Positions 23,450-34,648 of a stretch of 64,000 bases of DNA are shown here, in pieces. A program made the translations under genes and the position numbers. Location: positions 1,513,501 through 1,577,500 of the forward strand of contig JADANN010000274.1 in assembly GCA_018806985.1 (NCBI GenBank). Direction: 5' to 3'. The DNA comes from Angiostrongylus vasorum. Its lineage: Eukaryota > Nematoda > Chromadorea > Rhabditida > Metastrongylidae. The notes below the pieces were generated by a model. It had not been told where the DNA came from. It saw only the letters and a list, made by a program, of their open reading frames with translations, and ran no database searches. Position 1 is the stretch's first letter. Every line of letters begins with the position of its first letter.

Positions 23450-26400
23450 CTAGATATCAAAAGTTTTCTGCACAGATCAATTTGGAAAACTGGATGACTT
23501 CACTACGTAATATTAATCATTTCGTGTAGATTAAGAAGGACTTGCTAGGTTCCAATACGTCTACAGAAGTAGCTTACCGTTGCTTTAGCCGCTCCGAACC
23601 GTGTCTTTAGGTACTGGTGCCGAAGAATACCACGAATCAACTTCCGCCAATTGCCTAGCACCCGCTCCTCTCTTCGCTTAAATATTTCGTTGATTGATGC
23701 TTCCAGTAATTGTTAACCACATGTTCTTAAGAGCACTTTTTTTGTAAATCTATATTGCCATCAGCCAGTTTGCTTAAGGAACAAGAAACAGAAACTTTTC
23801 TTTTCGCTGAGACTATAAAAAAAAGTACGAAAACCATAAGCCGGACAGCCGTGCTTCAAAGAAAAAATCGACCAGAAGTTCCGATATTGGCATTTTACCT
23901 TGTTTTCACGTTCTTTCCTCGATGATTCCAATCTTTTCCACTCGTTGACGAATTTTTCAGCGTCTTCCTCAAGCACACAAGCTCCTTCCATTCTGCAAAA
24001 ACAAAAAGCATTGATATTCGCACAATTCAAGAATACTACATTTAGTCGTATTGATGCTGAGATATTTGCAATATTCCGGACTGCAGGTGTCTGCGGTTGC
24101 AAACACATGCAACTACCCTTTCCTGGGGCTGACGCGTTCACCACCACACCATGCAGAACCTTCGTTTCACCTGTCTCTCAGCTAGTTTTTCTATCTACCA
24201 GTGTCTGGAAAGTATGGACTCCTGGTAGATATCAATACCGTGGTAGATAGAAAAACTAGACGAGAGACAGGCGAAAAGCAAAAGACTCGCATAGTGCGGT
24301 GGTGAACGCGTTAGCTCCCGGAAAGACTAGTTACGTCTTCGTTCCCCACTGCACACACCTGCGTTCCGGAATTTTGCAGGTATCTGAGCATCAATATGGT
24401 TGCATTTCACATAGCACCCTGACATTAAAAATTGTAATAGGCAGCAAATAAAAAGTCAACTACATATAATTACATCGGAAAATTCGCGCACGAGTTGAAA
24501 TCCCATCCAACAACAGCTGGAACACACTGAAGTCCTCCCAAACGACGTGCTATGGAAGGAAGTCCAGGAAGACGCAGGTGAACTGCTCCTATTGGACACA
24601 TAGACGGCTGGTACATGTACACATTCCCAAACTCATTGCATGGTATGCGTCCCTAGAGCACACACGTTTATAGTATGGCTAACATGAAAGGGAAAGGAAA
24701 CTACGTTTGGGAATCACAGACAGAAAGTTTGGAGCACACACCACTCTCTTTTACAAGTGAAACAAGTCTAAATATACTGGTGCTTTATTCGCATTACCAC
24801 ATGGTTAAAAGGATAAAGATCTTGGCGTTGATCAATCCTTGACCTATGCGACACGCATTCGATTTCAATTAGCATCGTCTTCAGGTGACTGAATGCATAT
24901 CTGGCCTTTATAATGACTCGCGGTGGGCTACCGATGTGTCGAGCCAGTGATACTATCCTATCCTCCCAGACAAGTCTGGTACCAATTTGCCGAGTCCGGA
25001 GAGATGGAGGGCTTGGTGAGCGTCGGGAGCAGGGATCGATCCCGTGTGCACTGCAGGTCGCCTGCGACCACTGCGCCACCCGCGCACCACATGGTTACCC
25101 CTCATTATTCGATTTTGTCAGCATTGCTAGTTTCATCCAACAACTAATTGCTAACTCAAACATGTAAAGCGGAAAAGAGTCTTATACGATAACTTCAAAA
25201 TTCATCGAAACTAACATACATTGGTAACTTTTGGTGGACGATATGGTTCAGTTTGCCAATACCCAAAGACATCTAAGTATCGTTGCTCGCGTTGTTCGGA
25301 AGGCACGTTTAACTTTGGTCGTGCTTTCACCACCTTGTAAGGCTTTTCTCCTTCCTATTAAATCACATGTTTGGTATGTCAGAGACAAAGTAAACATAAG
25401 AAATCTTGTTCTTAAATGAAATACCTTAACACTTCTAGCCATCTTAATCCAATTGTTTGCACTTTGGAGAGTATACACAGTAGATCGTGGATAAACTTTG
25501 TGACCACGAACTTCACCCAGAGGTATCTGATGCTTTGGTTCTGGATAAATCCCTTCAAACTTCAGCAGATCCTTCTCCAACACATACCTTTAAATAAAAA
25601 CCATTAAACGGCCACAACATTAATAAAACTGAACAAGAAAATCTCGCAATAGTGTCATAACGAGGCAGACCACATTGTACTGAACTAAAGGTTTGCCTGA
25701 CCCATGTCGCTGTTGTCCCAAAATTTTACATAGAATACTTTGCGCAAGATTACTTGTCTGTTACAAAGCAGGGAAAGTCGCAAAAATGAAGGGAAATCCT
25801 AAAGCCATCACAAATTAGAAATTATTCAGACCATTAGTCGGTTTTTGGTGCCGTTATTTAGAACATCGACGAAGTGCACGACCGCCTTGTCGAACATCTT
25901 CACATCAATGCCGTTTAAGGCAAGAGTTCGAAAATCACCATCTCTCCAGAAACATCTGAGGTAATATGCCAATACGAAATCGGACGAGCCGTAGATAATC
26001 CTCAACTCAACGTCCGAACTTGCAAAACTGTGCAGAAAAAGCAGTAAAACAGAAGTACAGCAGCAACGGCTGGTGAGGTGCTAAAGGCCATCGGAAACAC
26101 CCACCGAAACATCGCCAGTTATCAGACTAAGAGGATCGCATTATGACGTCCAGATGCTACACTTACGGATTCCAAAAAGACAAAAAGACAGGATGGGGAG
26201 GAGAAAATCGTCCATATTTCATTTTCGATCTCTTCAACAGACCTCTTACTTCCATACGAAAGGAAGGAACACGGATATGTCGTCCCACTGATTCACACTT
26301 TCATCGACTTAAGAAAAGTTCTCGACTCAATTGAGACTCCCAACAAGTGTTAACACCCATCTTCTAGAGGGCCATTCGAAAATGGAATGGGACAACATGG

Positions 26401-28758
26401 TAGTGAGAGTCGGTGTTAGATCAGTGTTAGACGAGCTTCACTTCGGTTATGATACCACTCTTATGGCACCAAGTATCAGCCAGACGAAACGAATACAAGC
26501 TGGATTCGAAAACGCTTGTGGAAAGATTGGACTCAAGTAAATCTCACGGGAATGATGTCCACGAAGAGCGGATTTGTTACTGATGCTCCATTCATGCTCA
26601 ACGGAATAAATACCTGGAAATGCTCCAGCTATGTTTATTTGGATGATGAAATAAACATAATGAAATACATAATAATACAGCTCAATAATAATAACATAAT
26701 ACAGCTCCAAAGCTGAGCAAGAAGAAACCATGGTTTGAAAGGCCTTCAAGAGTATCGAGGATGTAATGAAGAGGACAAAAAACATCCCACTATGAGCCGA
26801 CTTTTTTCGACTCTATTCTTCTTACCTCAATCTACGTGTTGGAAATCTGTTCGATACTTAAGCAGAATGAAGGACGCCTTACCGCTGTTGAACGCACAAT
26901 CAAGAGGGCGATGCTGAGGATATCCCGCATCTCTTGGGAGAAAGAATTCGAAGTTCCGACCTCGGTCAACCAACAATGATCAGGAACGCAAGAATGGAAA
27001 TCAAGTGTGTTGGACATATGATGTAACTAAACGACAACTAGTAGACAACAGCCGTTAGTGAATAGATCACACGCGATATCAAGCGCACAGGGTGGAAGAC
27101 CATCGGCCTGAACGTCATAGTTCTTCATGGTAATCTGAGAAAACAGGGCGGATAGCACAGTGGTAGTGACGTCCGTCATCACGAGCATGGGTGCTAGTTC
27201 GATTCCGCTCCGGGCCAACCAAGCCTCTTATCCCTCCGGGGTCGGGAAAATGGTACCGGAACTGTCTGGGAAAAAAATTACTCCCTATTATCCAGTTCCC
27301 GGAACGCTCCAGCCCGGCTATCTCAGGACTCGAGCGAGAATTGCTCCACCAGCATTCTACGGCATTCAAGATTATGTGGAAGTCCTCAAGCAGCAAGCAG
27401 CAACCGAACCCACACGTAGAAGTTGGAAGGCCACTGTGGATGTTGGATGCGAGGAAACGAATCGAATGTGAAAGTGCTGGGATCCGCAAAGTAGACGTGA
27501 AGATGGATCAAAGAAAATAAAAAAAACCATAAGAAAACCATGCTCAGCTAGACCTAAGAGTAAACAAAATTCACGACGTTACTTACGGTACAGCGGAAAT
27601 GGACACTTCATTGCCCACCGCTCGAGTTACAAAATGATCATTGGCAGGACAGACGGTACAGATGGAACAAACGTACTAATACGTTTCGCGGTCCATCTAA
27701 CGAACAAGTCAGTTTTTCAAAAACCGAGGAGTTAACTCAAGCTGAAATAGAAGATATCGAGCAAACATTCTCGTTGAAACCACTAACAAGGTGAGTTCCA
27801 CCTAGCTAACTCGGGACTTATCCACATGAGAGTTTTGGAGTGAAATAGTGAACAGATACGAAAACATAAAAGCCACGACAATAAGCCACGATCAGGGAGA
27901 AAAAAGTATGGTAATCAATCAAGATGGCGAACAAAAGTGCAAGCCCTTAGTCATTTTCCTTAAACGGAAGTAACAGCAGGCTGTATGAATGATTAGCATG
28001 CACAGGACGAGCTGCTGAGACGCCAACTTTCATCTAAATTATAAAATAAAACTCTTTAAAGTATGAGCAGTGCAAAAAATCTTTGGTTACTAAGTAGGCA
28101 CAGCGAAAGAAGATCACTTTCGACCGAGCATCTTGAAAATGTTGTCATACCATGAAAGCTTCATAGAATTCGGTATAATTCAGGATGAATACGTCCTAGG
28201 CACTACCATTTTTTCGTGATGGCAGAAATTTAAAAGCACAAGAAAATAAGCATAAACGGATACATTAGAAGCAACAACTATCACTGATGGTCGTGATCTC
28301 TCAAATACCGGATTAAGGGGGTGACCCCACAGCGCAGGTGTACAAAACTCACAATGGATGGTTTTTGTACTCCAACAGTGTAGTCGGTAACGGTTTTTTC
28401 ACGAGTTCCAGACGTAGTTCCATATCTTCCTGCTCAGATCTATACCGATCTGCTCGAATATACTGCAATTTCATATGTGATAAGCTGTAGCGCTATTATA
28501 CAAGCCAAACAAAAAAGCAGCACTCAAGAAACTACTAGAAAAACTTACGTTTTTCTTCAGAGTATTAGCAAGCCATTTGGGGTCGGTACGTCGGCGACGA
28601 AAATCGGGACGCGAGAAGTCCGACGCATATCTGGCCGTTACTTCGCGCACTCCTCCCTCTGGATTTACGTTAAATCTCTTGACAATGTTCGATTGACTTC
28701 ATACGAAGTTAGAAGAGGAACAGTATGCGAAACAAAGTAAGCTAATTGCAGACTGAAT

Positions 28759-28805
<47 letters not shown>

Positions 28806-28927
28806 GTAGATATGGGGCAGACTTTGGCCCGGCTGGGCTCGGGATTCAAAGGGAAGTACGACCAGTGAGGACGGGCCGTTCAAGTATCAAGTATTCAGTA
28901 TATGTACGTATGTGTGTGTATGTGCAC

Positions 28928-28976
<49 letters not shown>

Positions 28977-29197
28977 TATGTACAAGTCCCTTCAACGAAA
29001 AGGGCCGTGTCTACTTGTAGTGGTGACGACCTGGGGCAGGGGGCAGACTTCGGCCAGGTTAACCTCGGGACTCCAGGGAAACACTGGCTAAACCACCAAG
29101 ACTCCGAAAAATGGAGTCTATGCGATGGTTACTTTATTATGCTGGGGGCCGCACAACCAGTGAGGACGGGCCGTCCAAGTATCCAAGTATATATGCG

Positions 29198-29233
<36 letters not shown>

Positions 29234-32200
29234 CATATATATATATATATATTGTATATACATACACATATATATATATACATATACATATGTATATATA
29301 TTAGTATGTGTATATACACATACGCACATACACACATATACATAATAGCAAAACTAGGTTAAGCGAACCATTATCAATTGCAAAGATGTACAAAACAGGC
29401 TTTGTAAGATTCTCCTCGATTACGTTTGGATCAGCAACAGTAGCGCTAAGAGGATCAACACCTGTAATAGTCGTTCTTAAAGAATTCTTGAGCAGATATA
29501 TTGTGTTAATCGCGATAAAAAAACTCACATATCCATTTCGTCTGCTTTTTGTCCCAATATTCAACCCAGTAATTACGAATCATTCCATGGCACTCATTTA
29601 CAGGCGTGCTCTTCTTTTTGGACACAGTTTTACCAGTACTAGCTTGCTTCACTTGCTTAGAGGTTAATGTCGACGTGGAAGGGTACCTCATTTTCGCGAG
29701 TTCATCCATAGTATTCTGAATTAGATTTCATTTCTAAACAATAACCATCCATAAACAGCTTTCTGGAATACAACGCTAAATCAGTGACAAACCTCATCCC
29801 ACTTTCGAGGAATCGGCAGCGGGTTAACGCAAATACGTGCAATGCAGCCCACTGCAACGAATACGGCAAAAAGAAGCTAAACATGGAACTCATGAAAACG
29901 TTTCTAATACATACCTTCACGAAATGAACACAATATAGCCCCCAAAGAACAGCAAAAGGAACATAAAAAGATCCGAACACAAGAAATTCAAAAGCGTAGG
30001 CAGTAATCCTCCTTCAGTAACAAAAGTTGACTTGAAATTTAACTCACAGCCGCTCGATCTGCATCATTTTCAAACACCTCCTGGGCAACCATCGCTGAAC
30101 ATCGTGCTGTTGCATCATAACGGCAAAACCCTGGTTCATATTTCACAGCAGCTTCGGAAGCCTTGAAAATGCTATTGTACCACCTGGCAATTTTACGAGC
30201 GTTCTCAACGGTCATTGCCTCCCCAAACCAAATTTTGGAGGTTAGTTGGCATCTTAAGCAGTTGATATATTTGAAAACTGAATTCATCTCATTCAATTCA
30301 CTTAGGAACGAAAGACCAAAGAAAAAAGAGAACAGCATAACAAGTATTTAATGAAGACGTAATAAATAAGCCGCGAAAAGGTTAAAGTCGACAAGTTCAC
30401 CTTGGTTAACATTAAAGAGGGGATAAGATTCTCCTCCAAAATTACTCTTTTCATATATTGAAGATGAGCGATGTAACACAAAATGTTAACCTGAAAAAAC
30501 GGAAAAAAAGAAGACATTTGAGCACCCTGGATTATTGAGAAATCCCAAGGCCATCAACTGCCTAGAGGGATAAGAATGCTTTCAACAGCAGCACAACGAA
30601 GGATAAATGTTGAAAGGATCGACCTTATGAGAGTTTTCCCAGTTACTCCGAATGCATTTGTTAACTTCCTGGCGCAAATAGAGCGCCCACCAATCTTTCT
30701 CCTCCGATTTCTCCAACATCACTTGGACATTCTTTGCTTTAGAATCCCCAACATCTGCAAGCTCCATTTCCTCCCATTCATCTTCAGATGATTCTAAGAA
30801 AAAATTGTGAAAACACCACTAAACAGCCCGCTTCATTTATTGTCAGCTTGAAAGATCACAATAACTCTTTTTTCAGTACAGCCGCGTGTGGCGCAGTGGT
30901 CGGAGGCGCCTCGCAATATGCATGGGATCGATCCCAGCGCCCCAGGCTCACCAAGCCCTGCATCCCTCCTTCAGGGTCGGCAAACTGCTAGCAGACATGT
31001 CTGGGAGGATAGCAGCACTGGCTCGATACATCGGTATGCCATCGCGAATTATTGTAAAGGCCAGATATGCATTCAACCACCTCCAACGATACTTAGTGAA
31101 GTCGAATGCATGGCTCACCTCTTAGGGTTTATCAATGCCGGCAGCTTTTTCCTTTTCTTTCAGTTATTTGGCAATATAGAGATGCTCCATATAAATTGCC
31201 GTTTGTCAGAAAACTTTTTTCTTATTTCGTAGGACCCATCTTCACATCTACTGTGCGGATAGCAGCACTTCTCACATTCGATTCGTTCCCTCACATCATT
31301 ATCCACGAAAGTCTTCCAATTTTTACGAGTGGCCTCAGCTGCTGCTTGAAGATTTTCATTTTATCTTGAATGTCGTGAAATGCTGGTCGAGTCTATTGCC
31401 AGTTGAGTCTTGAGATAGCAGGGCTGGGGCGTTCCCCACTGGATTTTAGAGTGATTTTTTTTCCGAACAAGTCCGGTACAAAATTCTCGACCTCGTAGGA
31501 ATGAGGGGCTCGATGAGCCCGAAGCGGGATCGAGCCAGCACCATGCTACGTATTGACCGGCATTACTACCGCTGTGCTACCCTGTCTGATAGTTTGGGAT
31601 TAAAAAAAATACGCGTTTTGATGTCACCACACTTCGGAATTTGAACAACAATTGCATGAAGGTGAGATCTTCGTCAGAAAAACGTTGGAAGAATGACGTG
31701 CCACACGCATAAACTCAAAAAGTGAAAGTAAACATGGCACAAATCTAAAAAGCGCGAAGAATAAAGAAAAATTATTCAATCTACAAATTACCGCCTTCCT
31801 CCAACTCGTGAGATGCACGTGTCATCAAAGACTGTAAAGGCGTCTGCTTCCTTTCACTTACAGCTCGCATTTGCTGCACAATTTCATTTCCCTCGTCTTC
31901 AGTCATTTCAAGACTCCTTCCTAGCGCTAAAGTTGCAGCTAGTATCCTGGAATAGCGAGTAGTGGGAACGTTATCAAACAGTGATTCAAACAGTTCCAGA
32001 GCACCCATTATACTGAATTCGAAAATTTTAAAGACCTTTTAAATGAACGAGTTAATAAAAAGAACTAGTTCGATACCAAGGAATTCGGATTTTCACCTGA
32101 ATCTCAGCATTTTCTTCTCGCCTTTTCTTAGCTCTCTTGGAGGTACGACAATTCCGCGTTCTACGATAGTCTCATTCACTTTTTGCCATGGTTTTGGAGG

Positions 32201-34150
32201 TTTTGAGACAAATGCACGAGGTGCCGTTGGAGTTTTCGAGGCTGTTTTGGGTTCTAAAAGAACACGGTACAAGAGACGAAAAAACGACAATTCTATCAAA
32301 TCTTTGACCAACCATTTCCTCTTCCTGGTCTTCTATTAGATTTCACGCAAACCGTCGAATCCGATTTTCTGCAAATCGAATATAAATAAAAGATAGGAAC
32401 ATAACCAAATAGTATTTAGGTACCTCTTCATTTTCGATCTCTTGACCTGTTTGTGTCCACTGCTCTTTTTGCTGCTAAAAATTTTTCGTTTCCTTCCACT
32501 AGATTTAAAATTCTCTACACCACTACCATGTGACTCTACATCAGTTTGTGTTGAGTTTTCTTCGCTCCCATACTCGGAATCCTCATTCTTGACTACAACG
32601 TAGTCTTCGCTATCATCTGACGTGACAGAAGAGCTAGAGGAATGCACTGAGCTTTGCCTTTTTATTGGGTCATTCTTCCTCCTGGTTATGCGCACACTAC
32701 GACGCGCTTCAGGATCTAAAAAGATCAACGACAAGTGGAAACATCTGCCAATAAAACTAAAGATACATAGGAAAGATAAATATAAAAGGTTAAAAAAAGG
32801 GATAAAGCTCTCGGCGCTGATCAATCCCCTGTGGGATGCGCCATGCATTCGACTTCTGTAAGCATCGTTCGAGATGATTGAATGAATATTTGGTTCTCAC
32901 AATGACTCGCGGCGGTCTACCAATGTATCGAGCCAGTGCTGCCAACTTACCAGAGTAGCGTGGTACCAATTTGCCGAACCCGGAGGGATGGAAGGCTTGG
33001 TGAGGTGTGGGCGTGGGGATCGATCCCATGTATATTGCAGGGCGCTCTCCGACCACTGCGCCACACGCACCCAAGAAAAATATAACAGACAAAGCGAAAC
33101 GGAACGCCAAGTCACACAGTTACTTACTCACACCACCCTCTTTCTAGAATCAAGCAGCATCGGCACAACATTCACGGAAAAATTTTCCGCCTATAGTCCC
33201 AAAATAACCGTGCCAGGTCAGACTCGTTATCGAGAACGAAAAGAAAGAAGGTGAAGACACCTCGGACAATGAGTAATTTCATCGGCTTCTCATCAGTAAA
33301 GAACGTTAAAGTGAGGAAATGAATCTAAGTATGAAGGCGAGAGTGGTGAGGACTGCGATCTGTGATGCGCCATAACGATGTTCTATAACACGATACATAA
33401 AACCGAGACATTTTAGTCGGATTAAATAGAATAGACACCAATAGATACTAATAAGAGATGCACCAATACTTGGGAAAGAAAACCGTTGACACCGGTCAAT
33501 CGGTCATTCTGACCGTATGAAGAGGACGCTCCAATTTTACGAAGCCGCACCAATACATGAAAACAAACCTTTAGATGTCTCTTTACCAATAGCACGTCTC
33601 TTCAACTTTCTGGTGCGGGAAACTACAGTACTCCTGTTATCCTAAATGGGAATTGAAGACAAGCTTTTACATGAAAGCACCTATCGAGAACCCTCCTGAA
33701 ACTACAGGAAAGCAACAAAATTTGATAACTGACTTCTTCACTAGTGTTCCCAAAGTCTTCCCATTTGTCTTCTCCTTCCTCTCCATTAACCTTGACAGGT
33801 GAACAGTGTGGTTCAATTCCTCCAAAGCGTTCCACAACCTCTGACTCACACATGGGATTCAAACCAACTTCCTTCGTAGCGCATCCGACCGACTTGTCTA
33901 TCTCTATCTTCCGCCCGCGTCTTGGCACATCCACGTTTTCTAACTTCATCCTGCTCTTCATCCTGTCTGGAGTGGCGCTCTGTTGTCGCCCTTTGATTCG
34001 CTTTGATTCAGAGACTACTGCGGTTGAATTTTTAGTTGTGCCGCCCTTTGATCTTATCTTGGAAAGCCTTGAGATTCTTTTCGATCTCGCACCTGCCTCT
34101 ACGGCTGTTAGTACCGGAATTTTCCGAGAGTTGCTTCGAGTGGCCACCAT
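23450..34150 (-). CDS. xpc-1: XPC/Rad4 DNA-damage sensor of nucleotide excision repair
   Basis: XPC recognises distorted DNA and starts global-genome nucleotide excision repair in the nucleus. At least 20 exons. The N-terminal part is charged and disordered: 34150-33734, 33641-33569, 32715-32424, 32368-32313, 32253-32097, 32012-31792. The transglutaminase-like domain follows: 30793-30624 ([14 protein letters not shown]), 30490-30401, about 30252-30048 ([15 protein letters not shown]), 29851-29793 ([18 protein letters not shown]), 29715-29529 ([15 protein letters not shown]), 29461-29369. The beta-hairpin domains are at 28658-28549, 28462-28353 ([12 protein letters not shown]), 25587-25425 ([16 protein letters not shown]), 25354-25220 ([14 protein letters not shown]), 24652-24474 ([20 protein letters not shown]), 23992-23899 and 23676-23578 ([13 protein letters not shown]). 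The last exon (23467-23450) is a guess. Phases agree except in 29.9-30.3 kb, where one extra G in a G-run and a missing acceptor break the frame. Predicted length is about 985 residues (human about 940). Its ATG is 498 bases after the STAMBP stop. Confidence 0.92.
24046..24425. mobile_element. Palindromic SINE family 3 in an XPC intron
   Basis: Left arm from TTGATGCTGAGATATTTGCA to AGCTAGTTTTTCTATCTACC; right arm is its inverse, from GGTAGATAGAAAAACTAGAC to GGTATCTGAGCATCAATATG. The arms are about 155-160 bp and the spacer is only about 35 bp. Each arm carries tRNA-like A- and B-box sequences. Inverted linker sequence follows to about 24470. Confidence 0.8.
24803..25090 (-). mobile_element. 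tRNA-derived SINE family A
   Basis: Minus-strand head GGGTGGCGCAGTGGTCGCAG and B-box-like GGGATCGATCCC, ending in the ATTGATCAACGCCAAGATC block. It lies in the XPC intron between 25220 and 24652, in the gene's sense orientation. Confidence 0.82.
25640..27060 (+). mobile_element. RTE retrotransposon fragment, copy 2
   Basis: Starts in the endonuclease C-terminus (ATGTCGCTGTTGTCCCAAAA at about 25706) and continues through linker and RT remnants: FDLFNRP..STS.., [14 protein letters not shown], and a degraded catalytic region reading [12 protein letters not shown] instead of LRFADDIVL. The middle is heavily deleted. It sits antisense in the 2.8-kb XPC intron (25588-28352). Confidence 0.8.
27145..27310 (+). 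mobile_element. tRNA-derived SINE family B
   Basis: GGGCGGATAGCACAGTGGTA (A-box-like) and GTGCTAGTTCGATTCCGC (B-box-like), spaced as in a tRNA. CTCCGGGGTCGGGAAAATGG and ..TACCGGAACTGTCTGGGAAAA follow. It is the same type as the inverted copy at 31440-31600, and it is directly downstream of the RTE fragment. Confidence 0.65.
27311..28352. other. Remainder of XPC intron, nothing recognised
   Basis: No exon, RNA gene or known repeat visible. Confidence 0.35.
28760..29345 (+). repeat. (TA)n and (TATG)n arrays with two truncated family C copies
   Basis: (TA)n at about 28762-28802; family C 3' fragment at 28808-28893; TA/TATG array at 28900-28982; a longer family C fragment at 29016-29190 ending CGTCCAAGTATCCAAGTATA; then TA/CATA array to about 29345. 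Both family C pieces are 5'-truncated, in the same orientation, and each is followed by a microsatellite, as expected for 3'-anchored retroposition. All of it lies in the XPC intron between 29369 and 28658. Confidence 0.75.
30882..31157 (+). mobile_element. tRNA-derived SINE family A
   Basis: Head CGTGTGGCGCAGTGGTCGGA, B-box-like GGGATCGATCCC, end GTTTATCAATGCCGGCAGC. It lies in the XPC intron between 31792 and 30793, antisense to the gene. Confidence 0.82.
31430..31602 (-). mobile_element. tRNA-derived SINE family B
   Basis: On the minus strand, CAGGGTAGCACAGCGGTAGT (A-box-like) and GCTGGCTCGATCCCGC (B-box-like) are followed by the tail ..CGAGGTCGAGAATTTTGTAC. It matches the 27.15-kb copy in layout. 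It lies in an XPC intron. Confidence 0.65.
32795..33073 (-). mobile_element. tRNA-derived SINE family A
   Basis: Minus-strand head GTGTGGCGCAGTGGTCGGAG and B-box-like GGGATCGATCCCC, end TTGATCAGCGCCGAGAGC. It lies in the XPC intron between 33569 and 32715. Confidence 0.84.
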
Positions 34151-34152
34151 TT

Positions 34153-34165
34153 CTAAATTTAATTT
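34153..34165 (-). promoter_or_regulatory. Likely trans-splice acceptor of XPC
   Basis: AATTAAATTTAG ends two bases before the XPC start codon on the minus strand. A splice acceptor this close to an ATG with no upstream exon fits spliced-leader addition and supports the chosen start. Confidence 0.6.
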
Positions 34166-34648
34166 TCCCTAGATCACTTGATAGAAAAGGAAATGTGAGG
34201 ACCGATATGACTTCGAAAACAAATCTATGCAGACAGAAAAAAGCCGTTGTTAGCGAACCTTTATACTAATAATATTTACGTATTTTAACCATGTCTAAGG
34301 CACATAAAAATCGCGACGACCTCCAATTTAAATACAAGTTGCAAAAAAGAGAAGAAAAAAACGGTAGAAAGTACCAAAGAAAGAAGTGAAAATTATGCCT
34401 AATTTCATCATAAAACTTGACCAGAACAGCACAGCCTATGAGATCAATGCAATAAAGAAGGATCGATTGATGAAGAACTGGAAGCATTCCAGAAATCGAG
34501 TAATCGAGTAAAGAAGTGTGAAAAGAAAACCGATAATCAAATCGTCCCTACAAATTTGGACGAAACAAATGTTTGAGCTTTTGAGCTAACTGAAAGTGAT
34601 ATAGGTTCGAAGCAACAGGACAAGAAATTAGGACTTTTCCATCATGTA

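Noticed and set aside
25640..25720. A shared 5' truncation point for RTE copies 2 and 4
   Set aside because: Copy 2 appears to extend further upstream (..CAGACCACATTGTACTG..), so the start points differ.
28902..29345. Long open frames through TA-rich DNA, translating as YIYIYI and CMYVCMYVC runs
   Set aside because: They are microsatellite translations; similar frames occur at 6963-7154 and 22785-23042.
32336..32848. A 170-codon minus frame as a separate gene
   Set aside because: Its ends are intron sequence. The 32715-32424 part joins in phase to neighbouring XPC exons.
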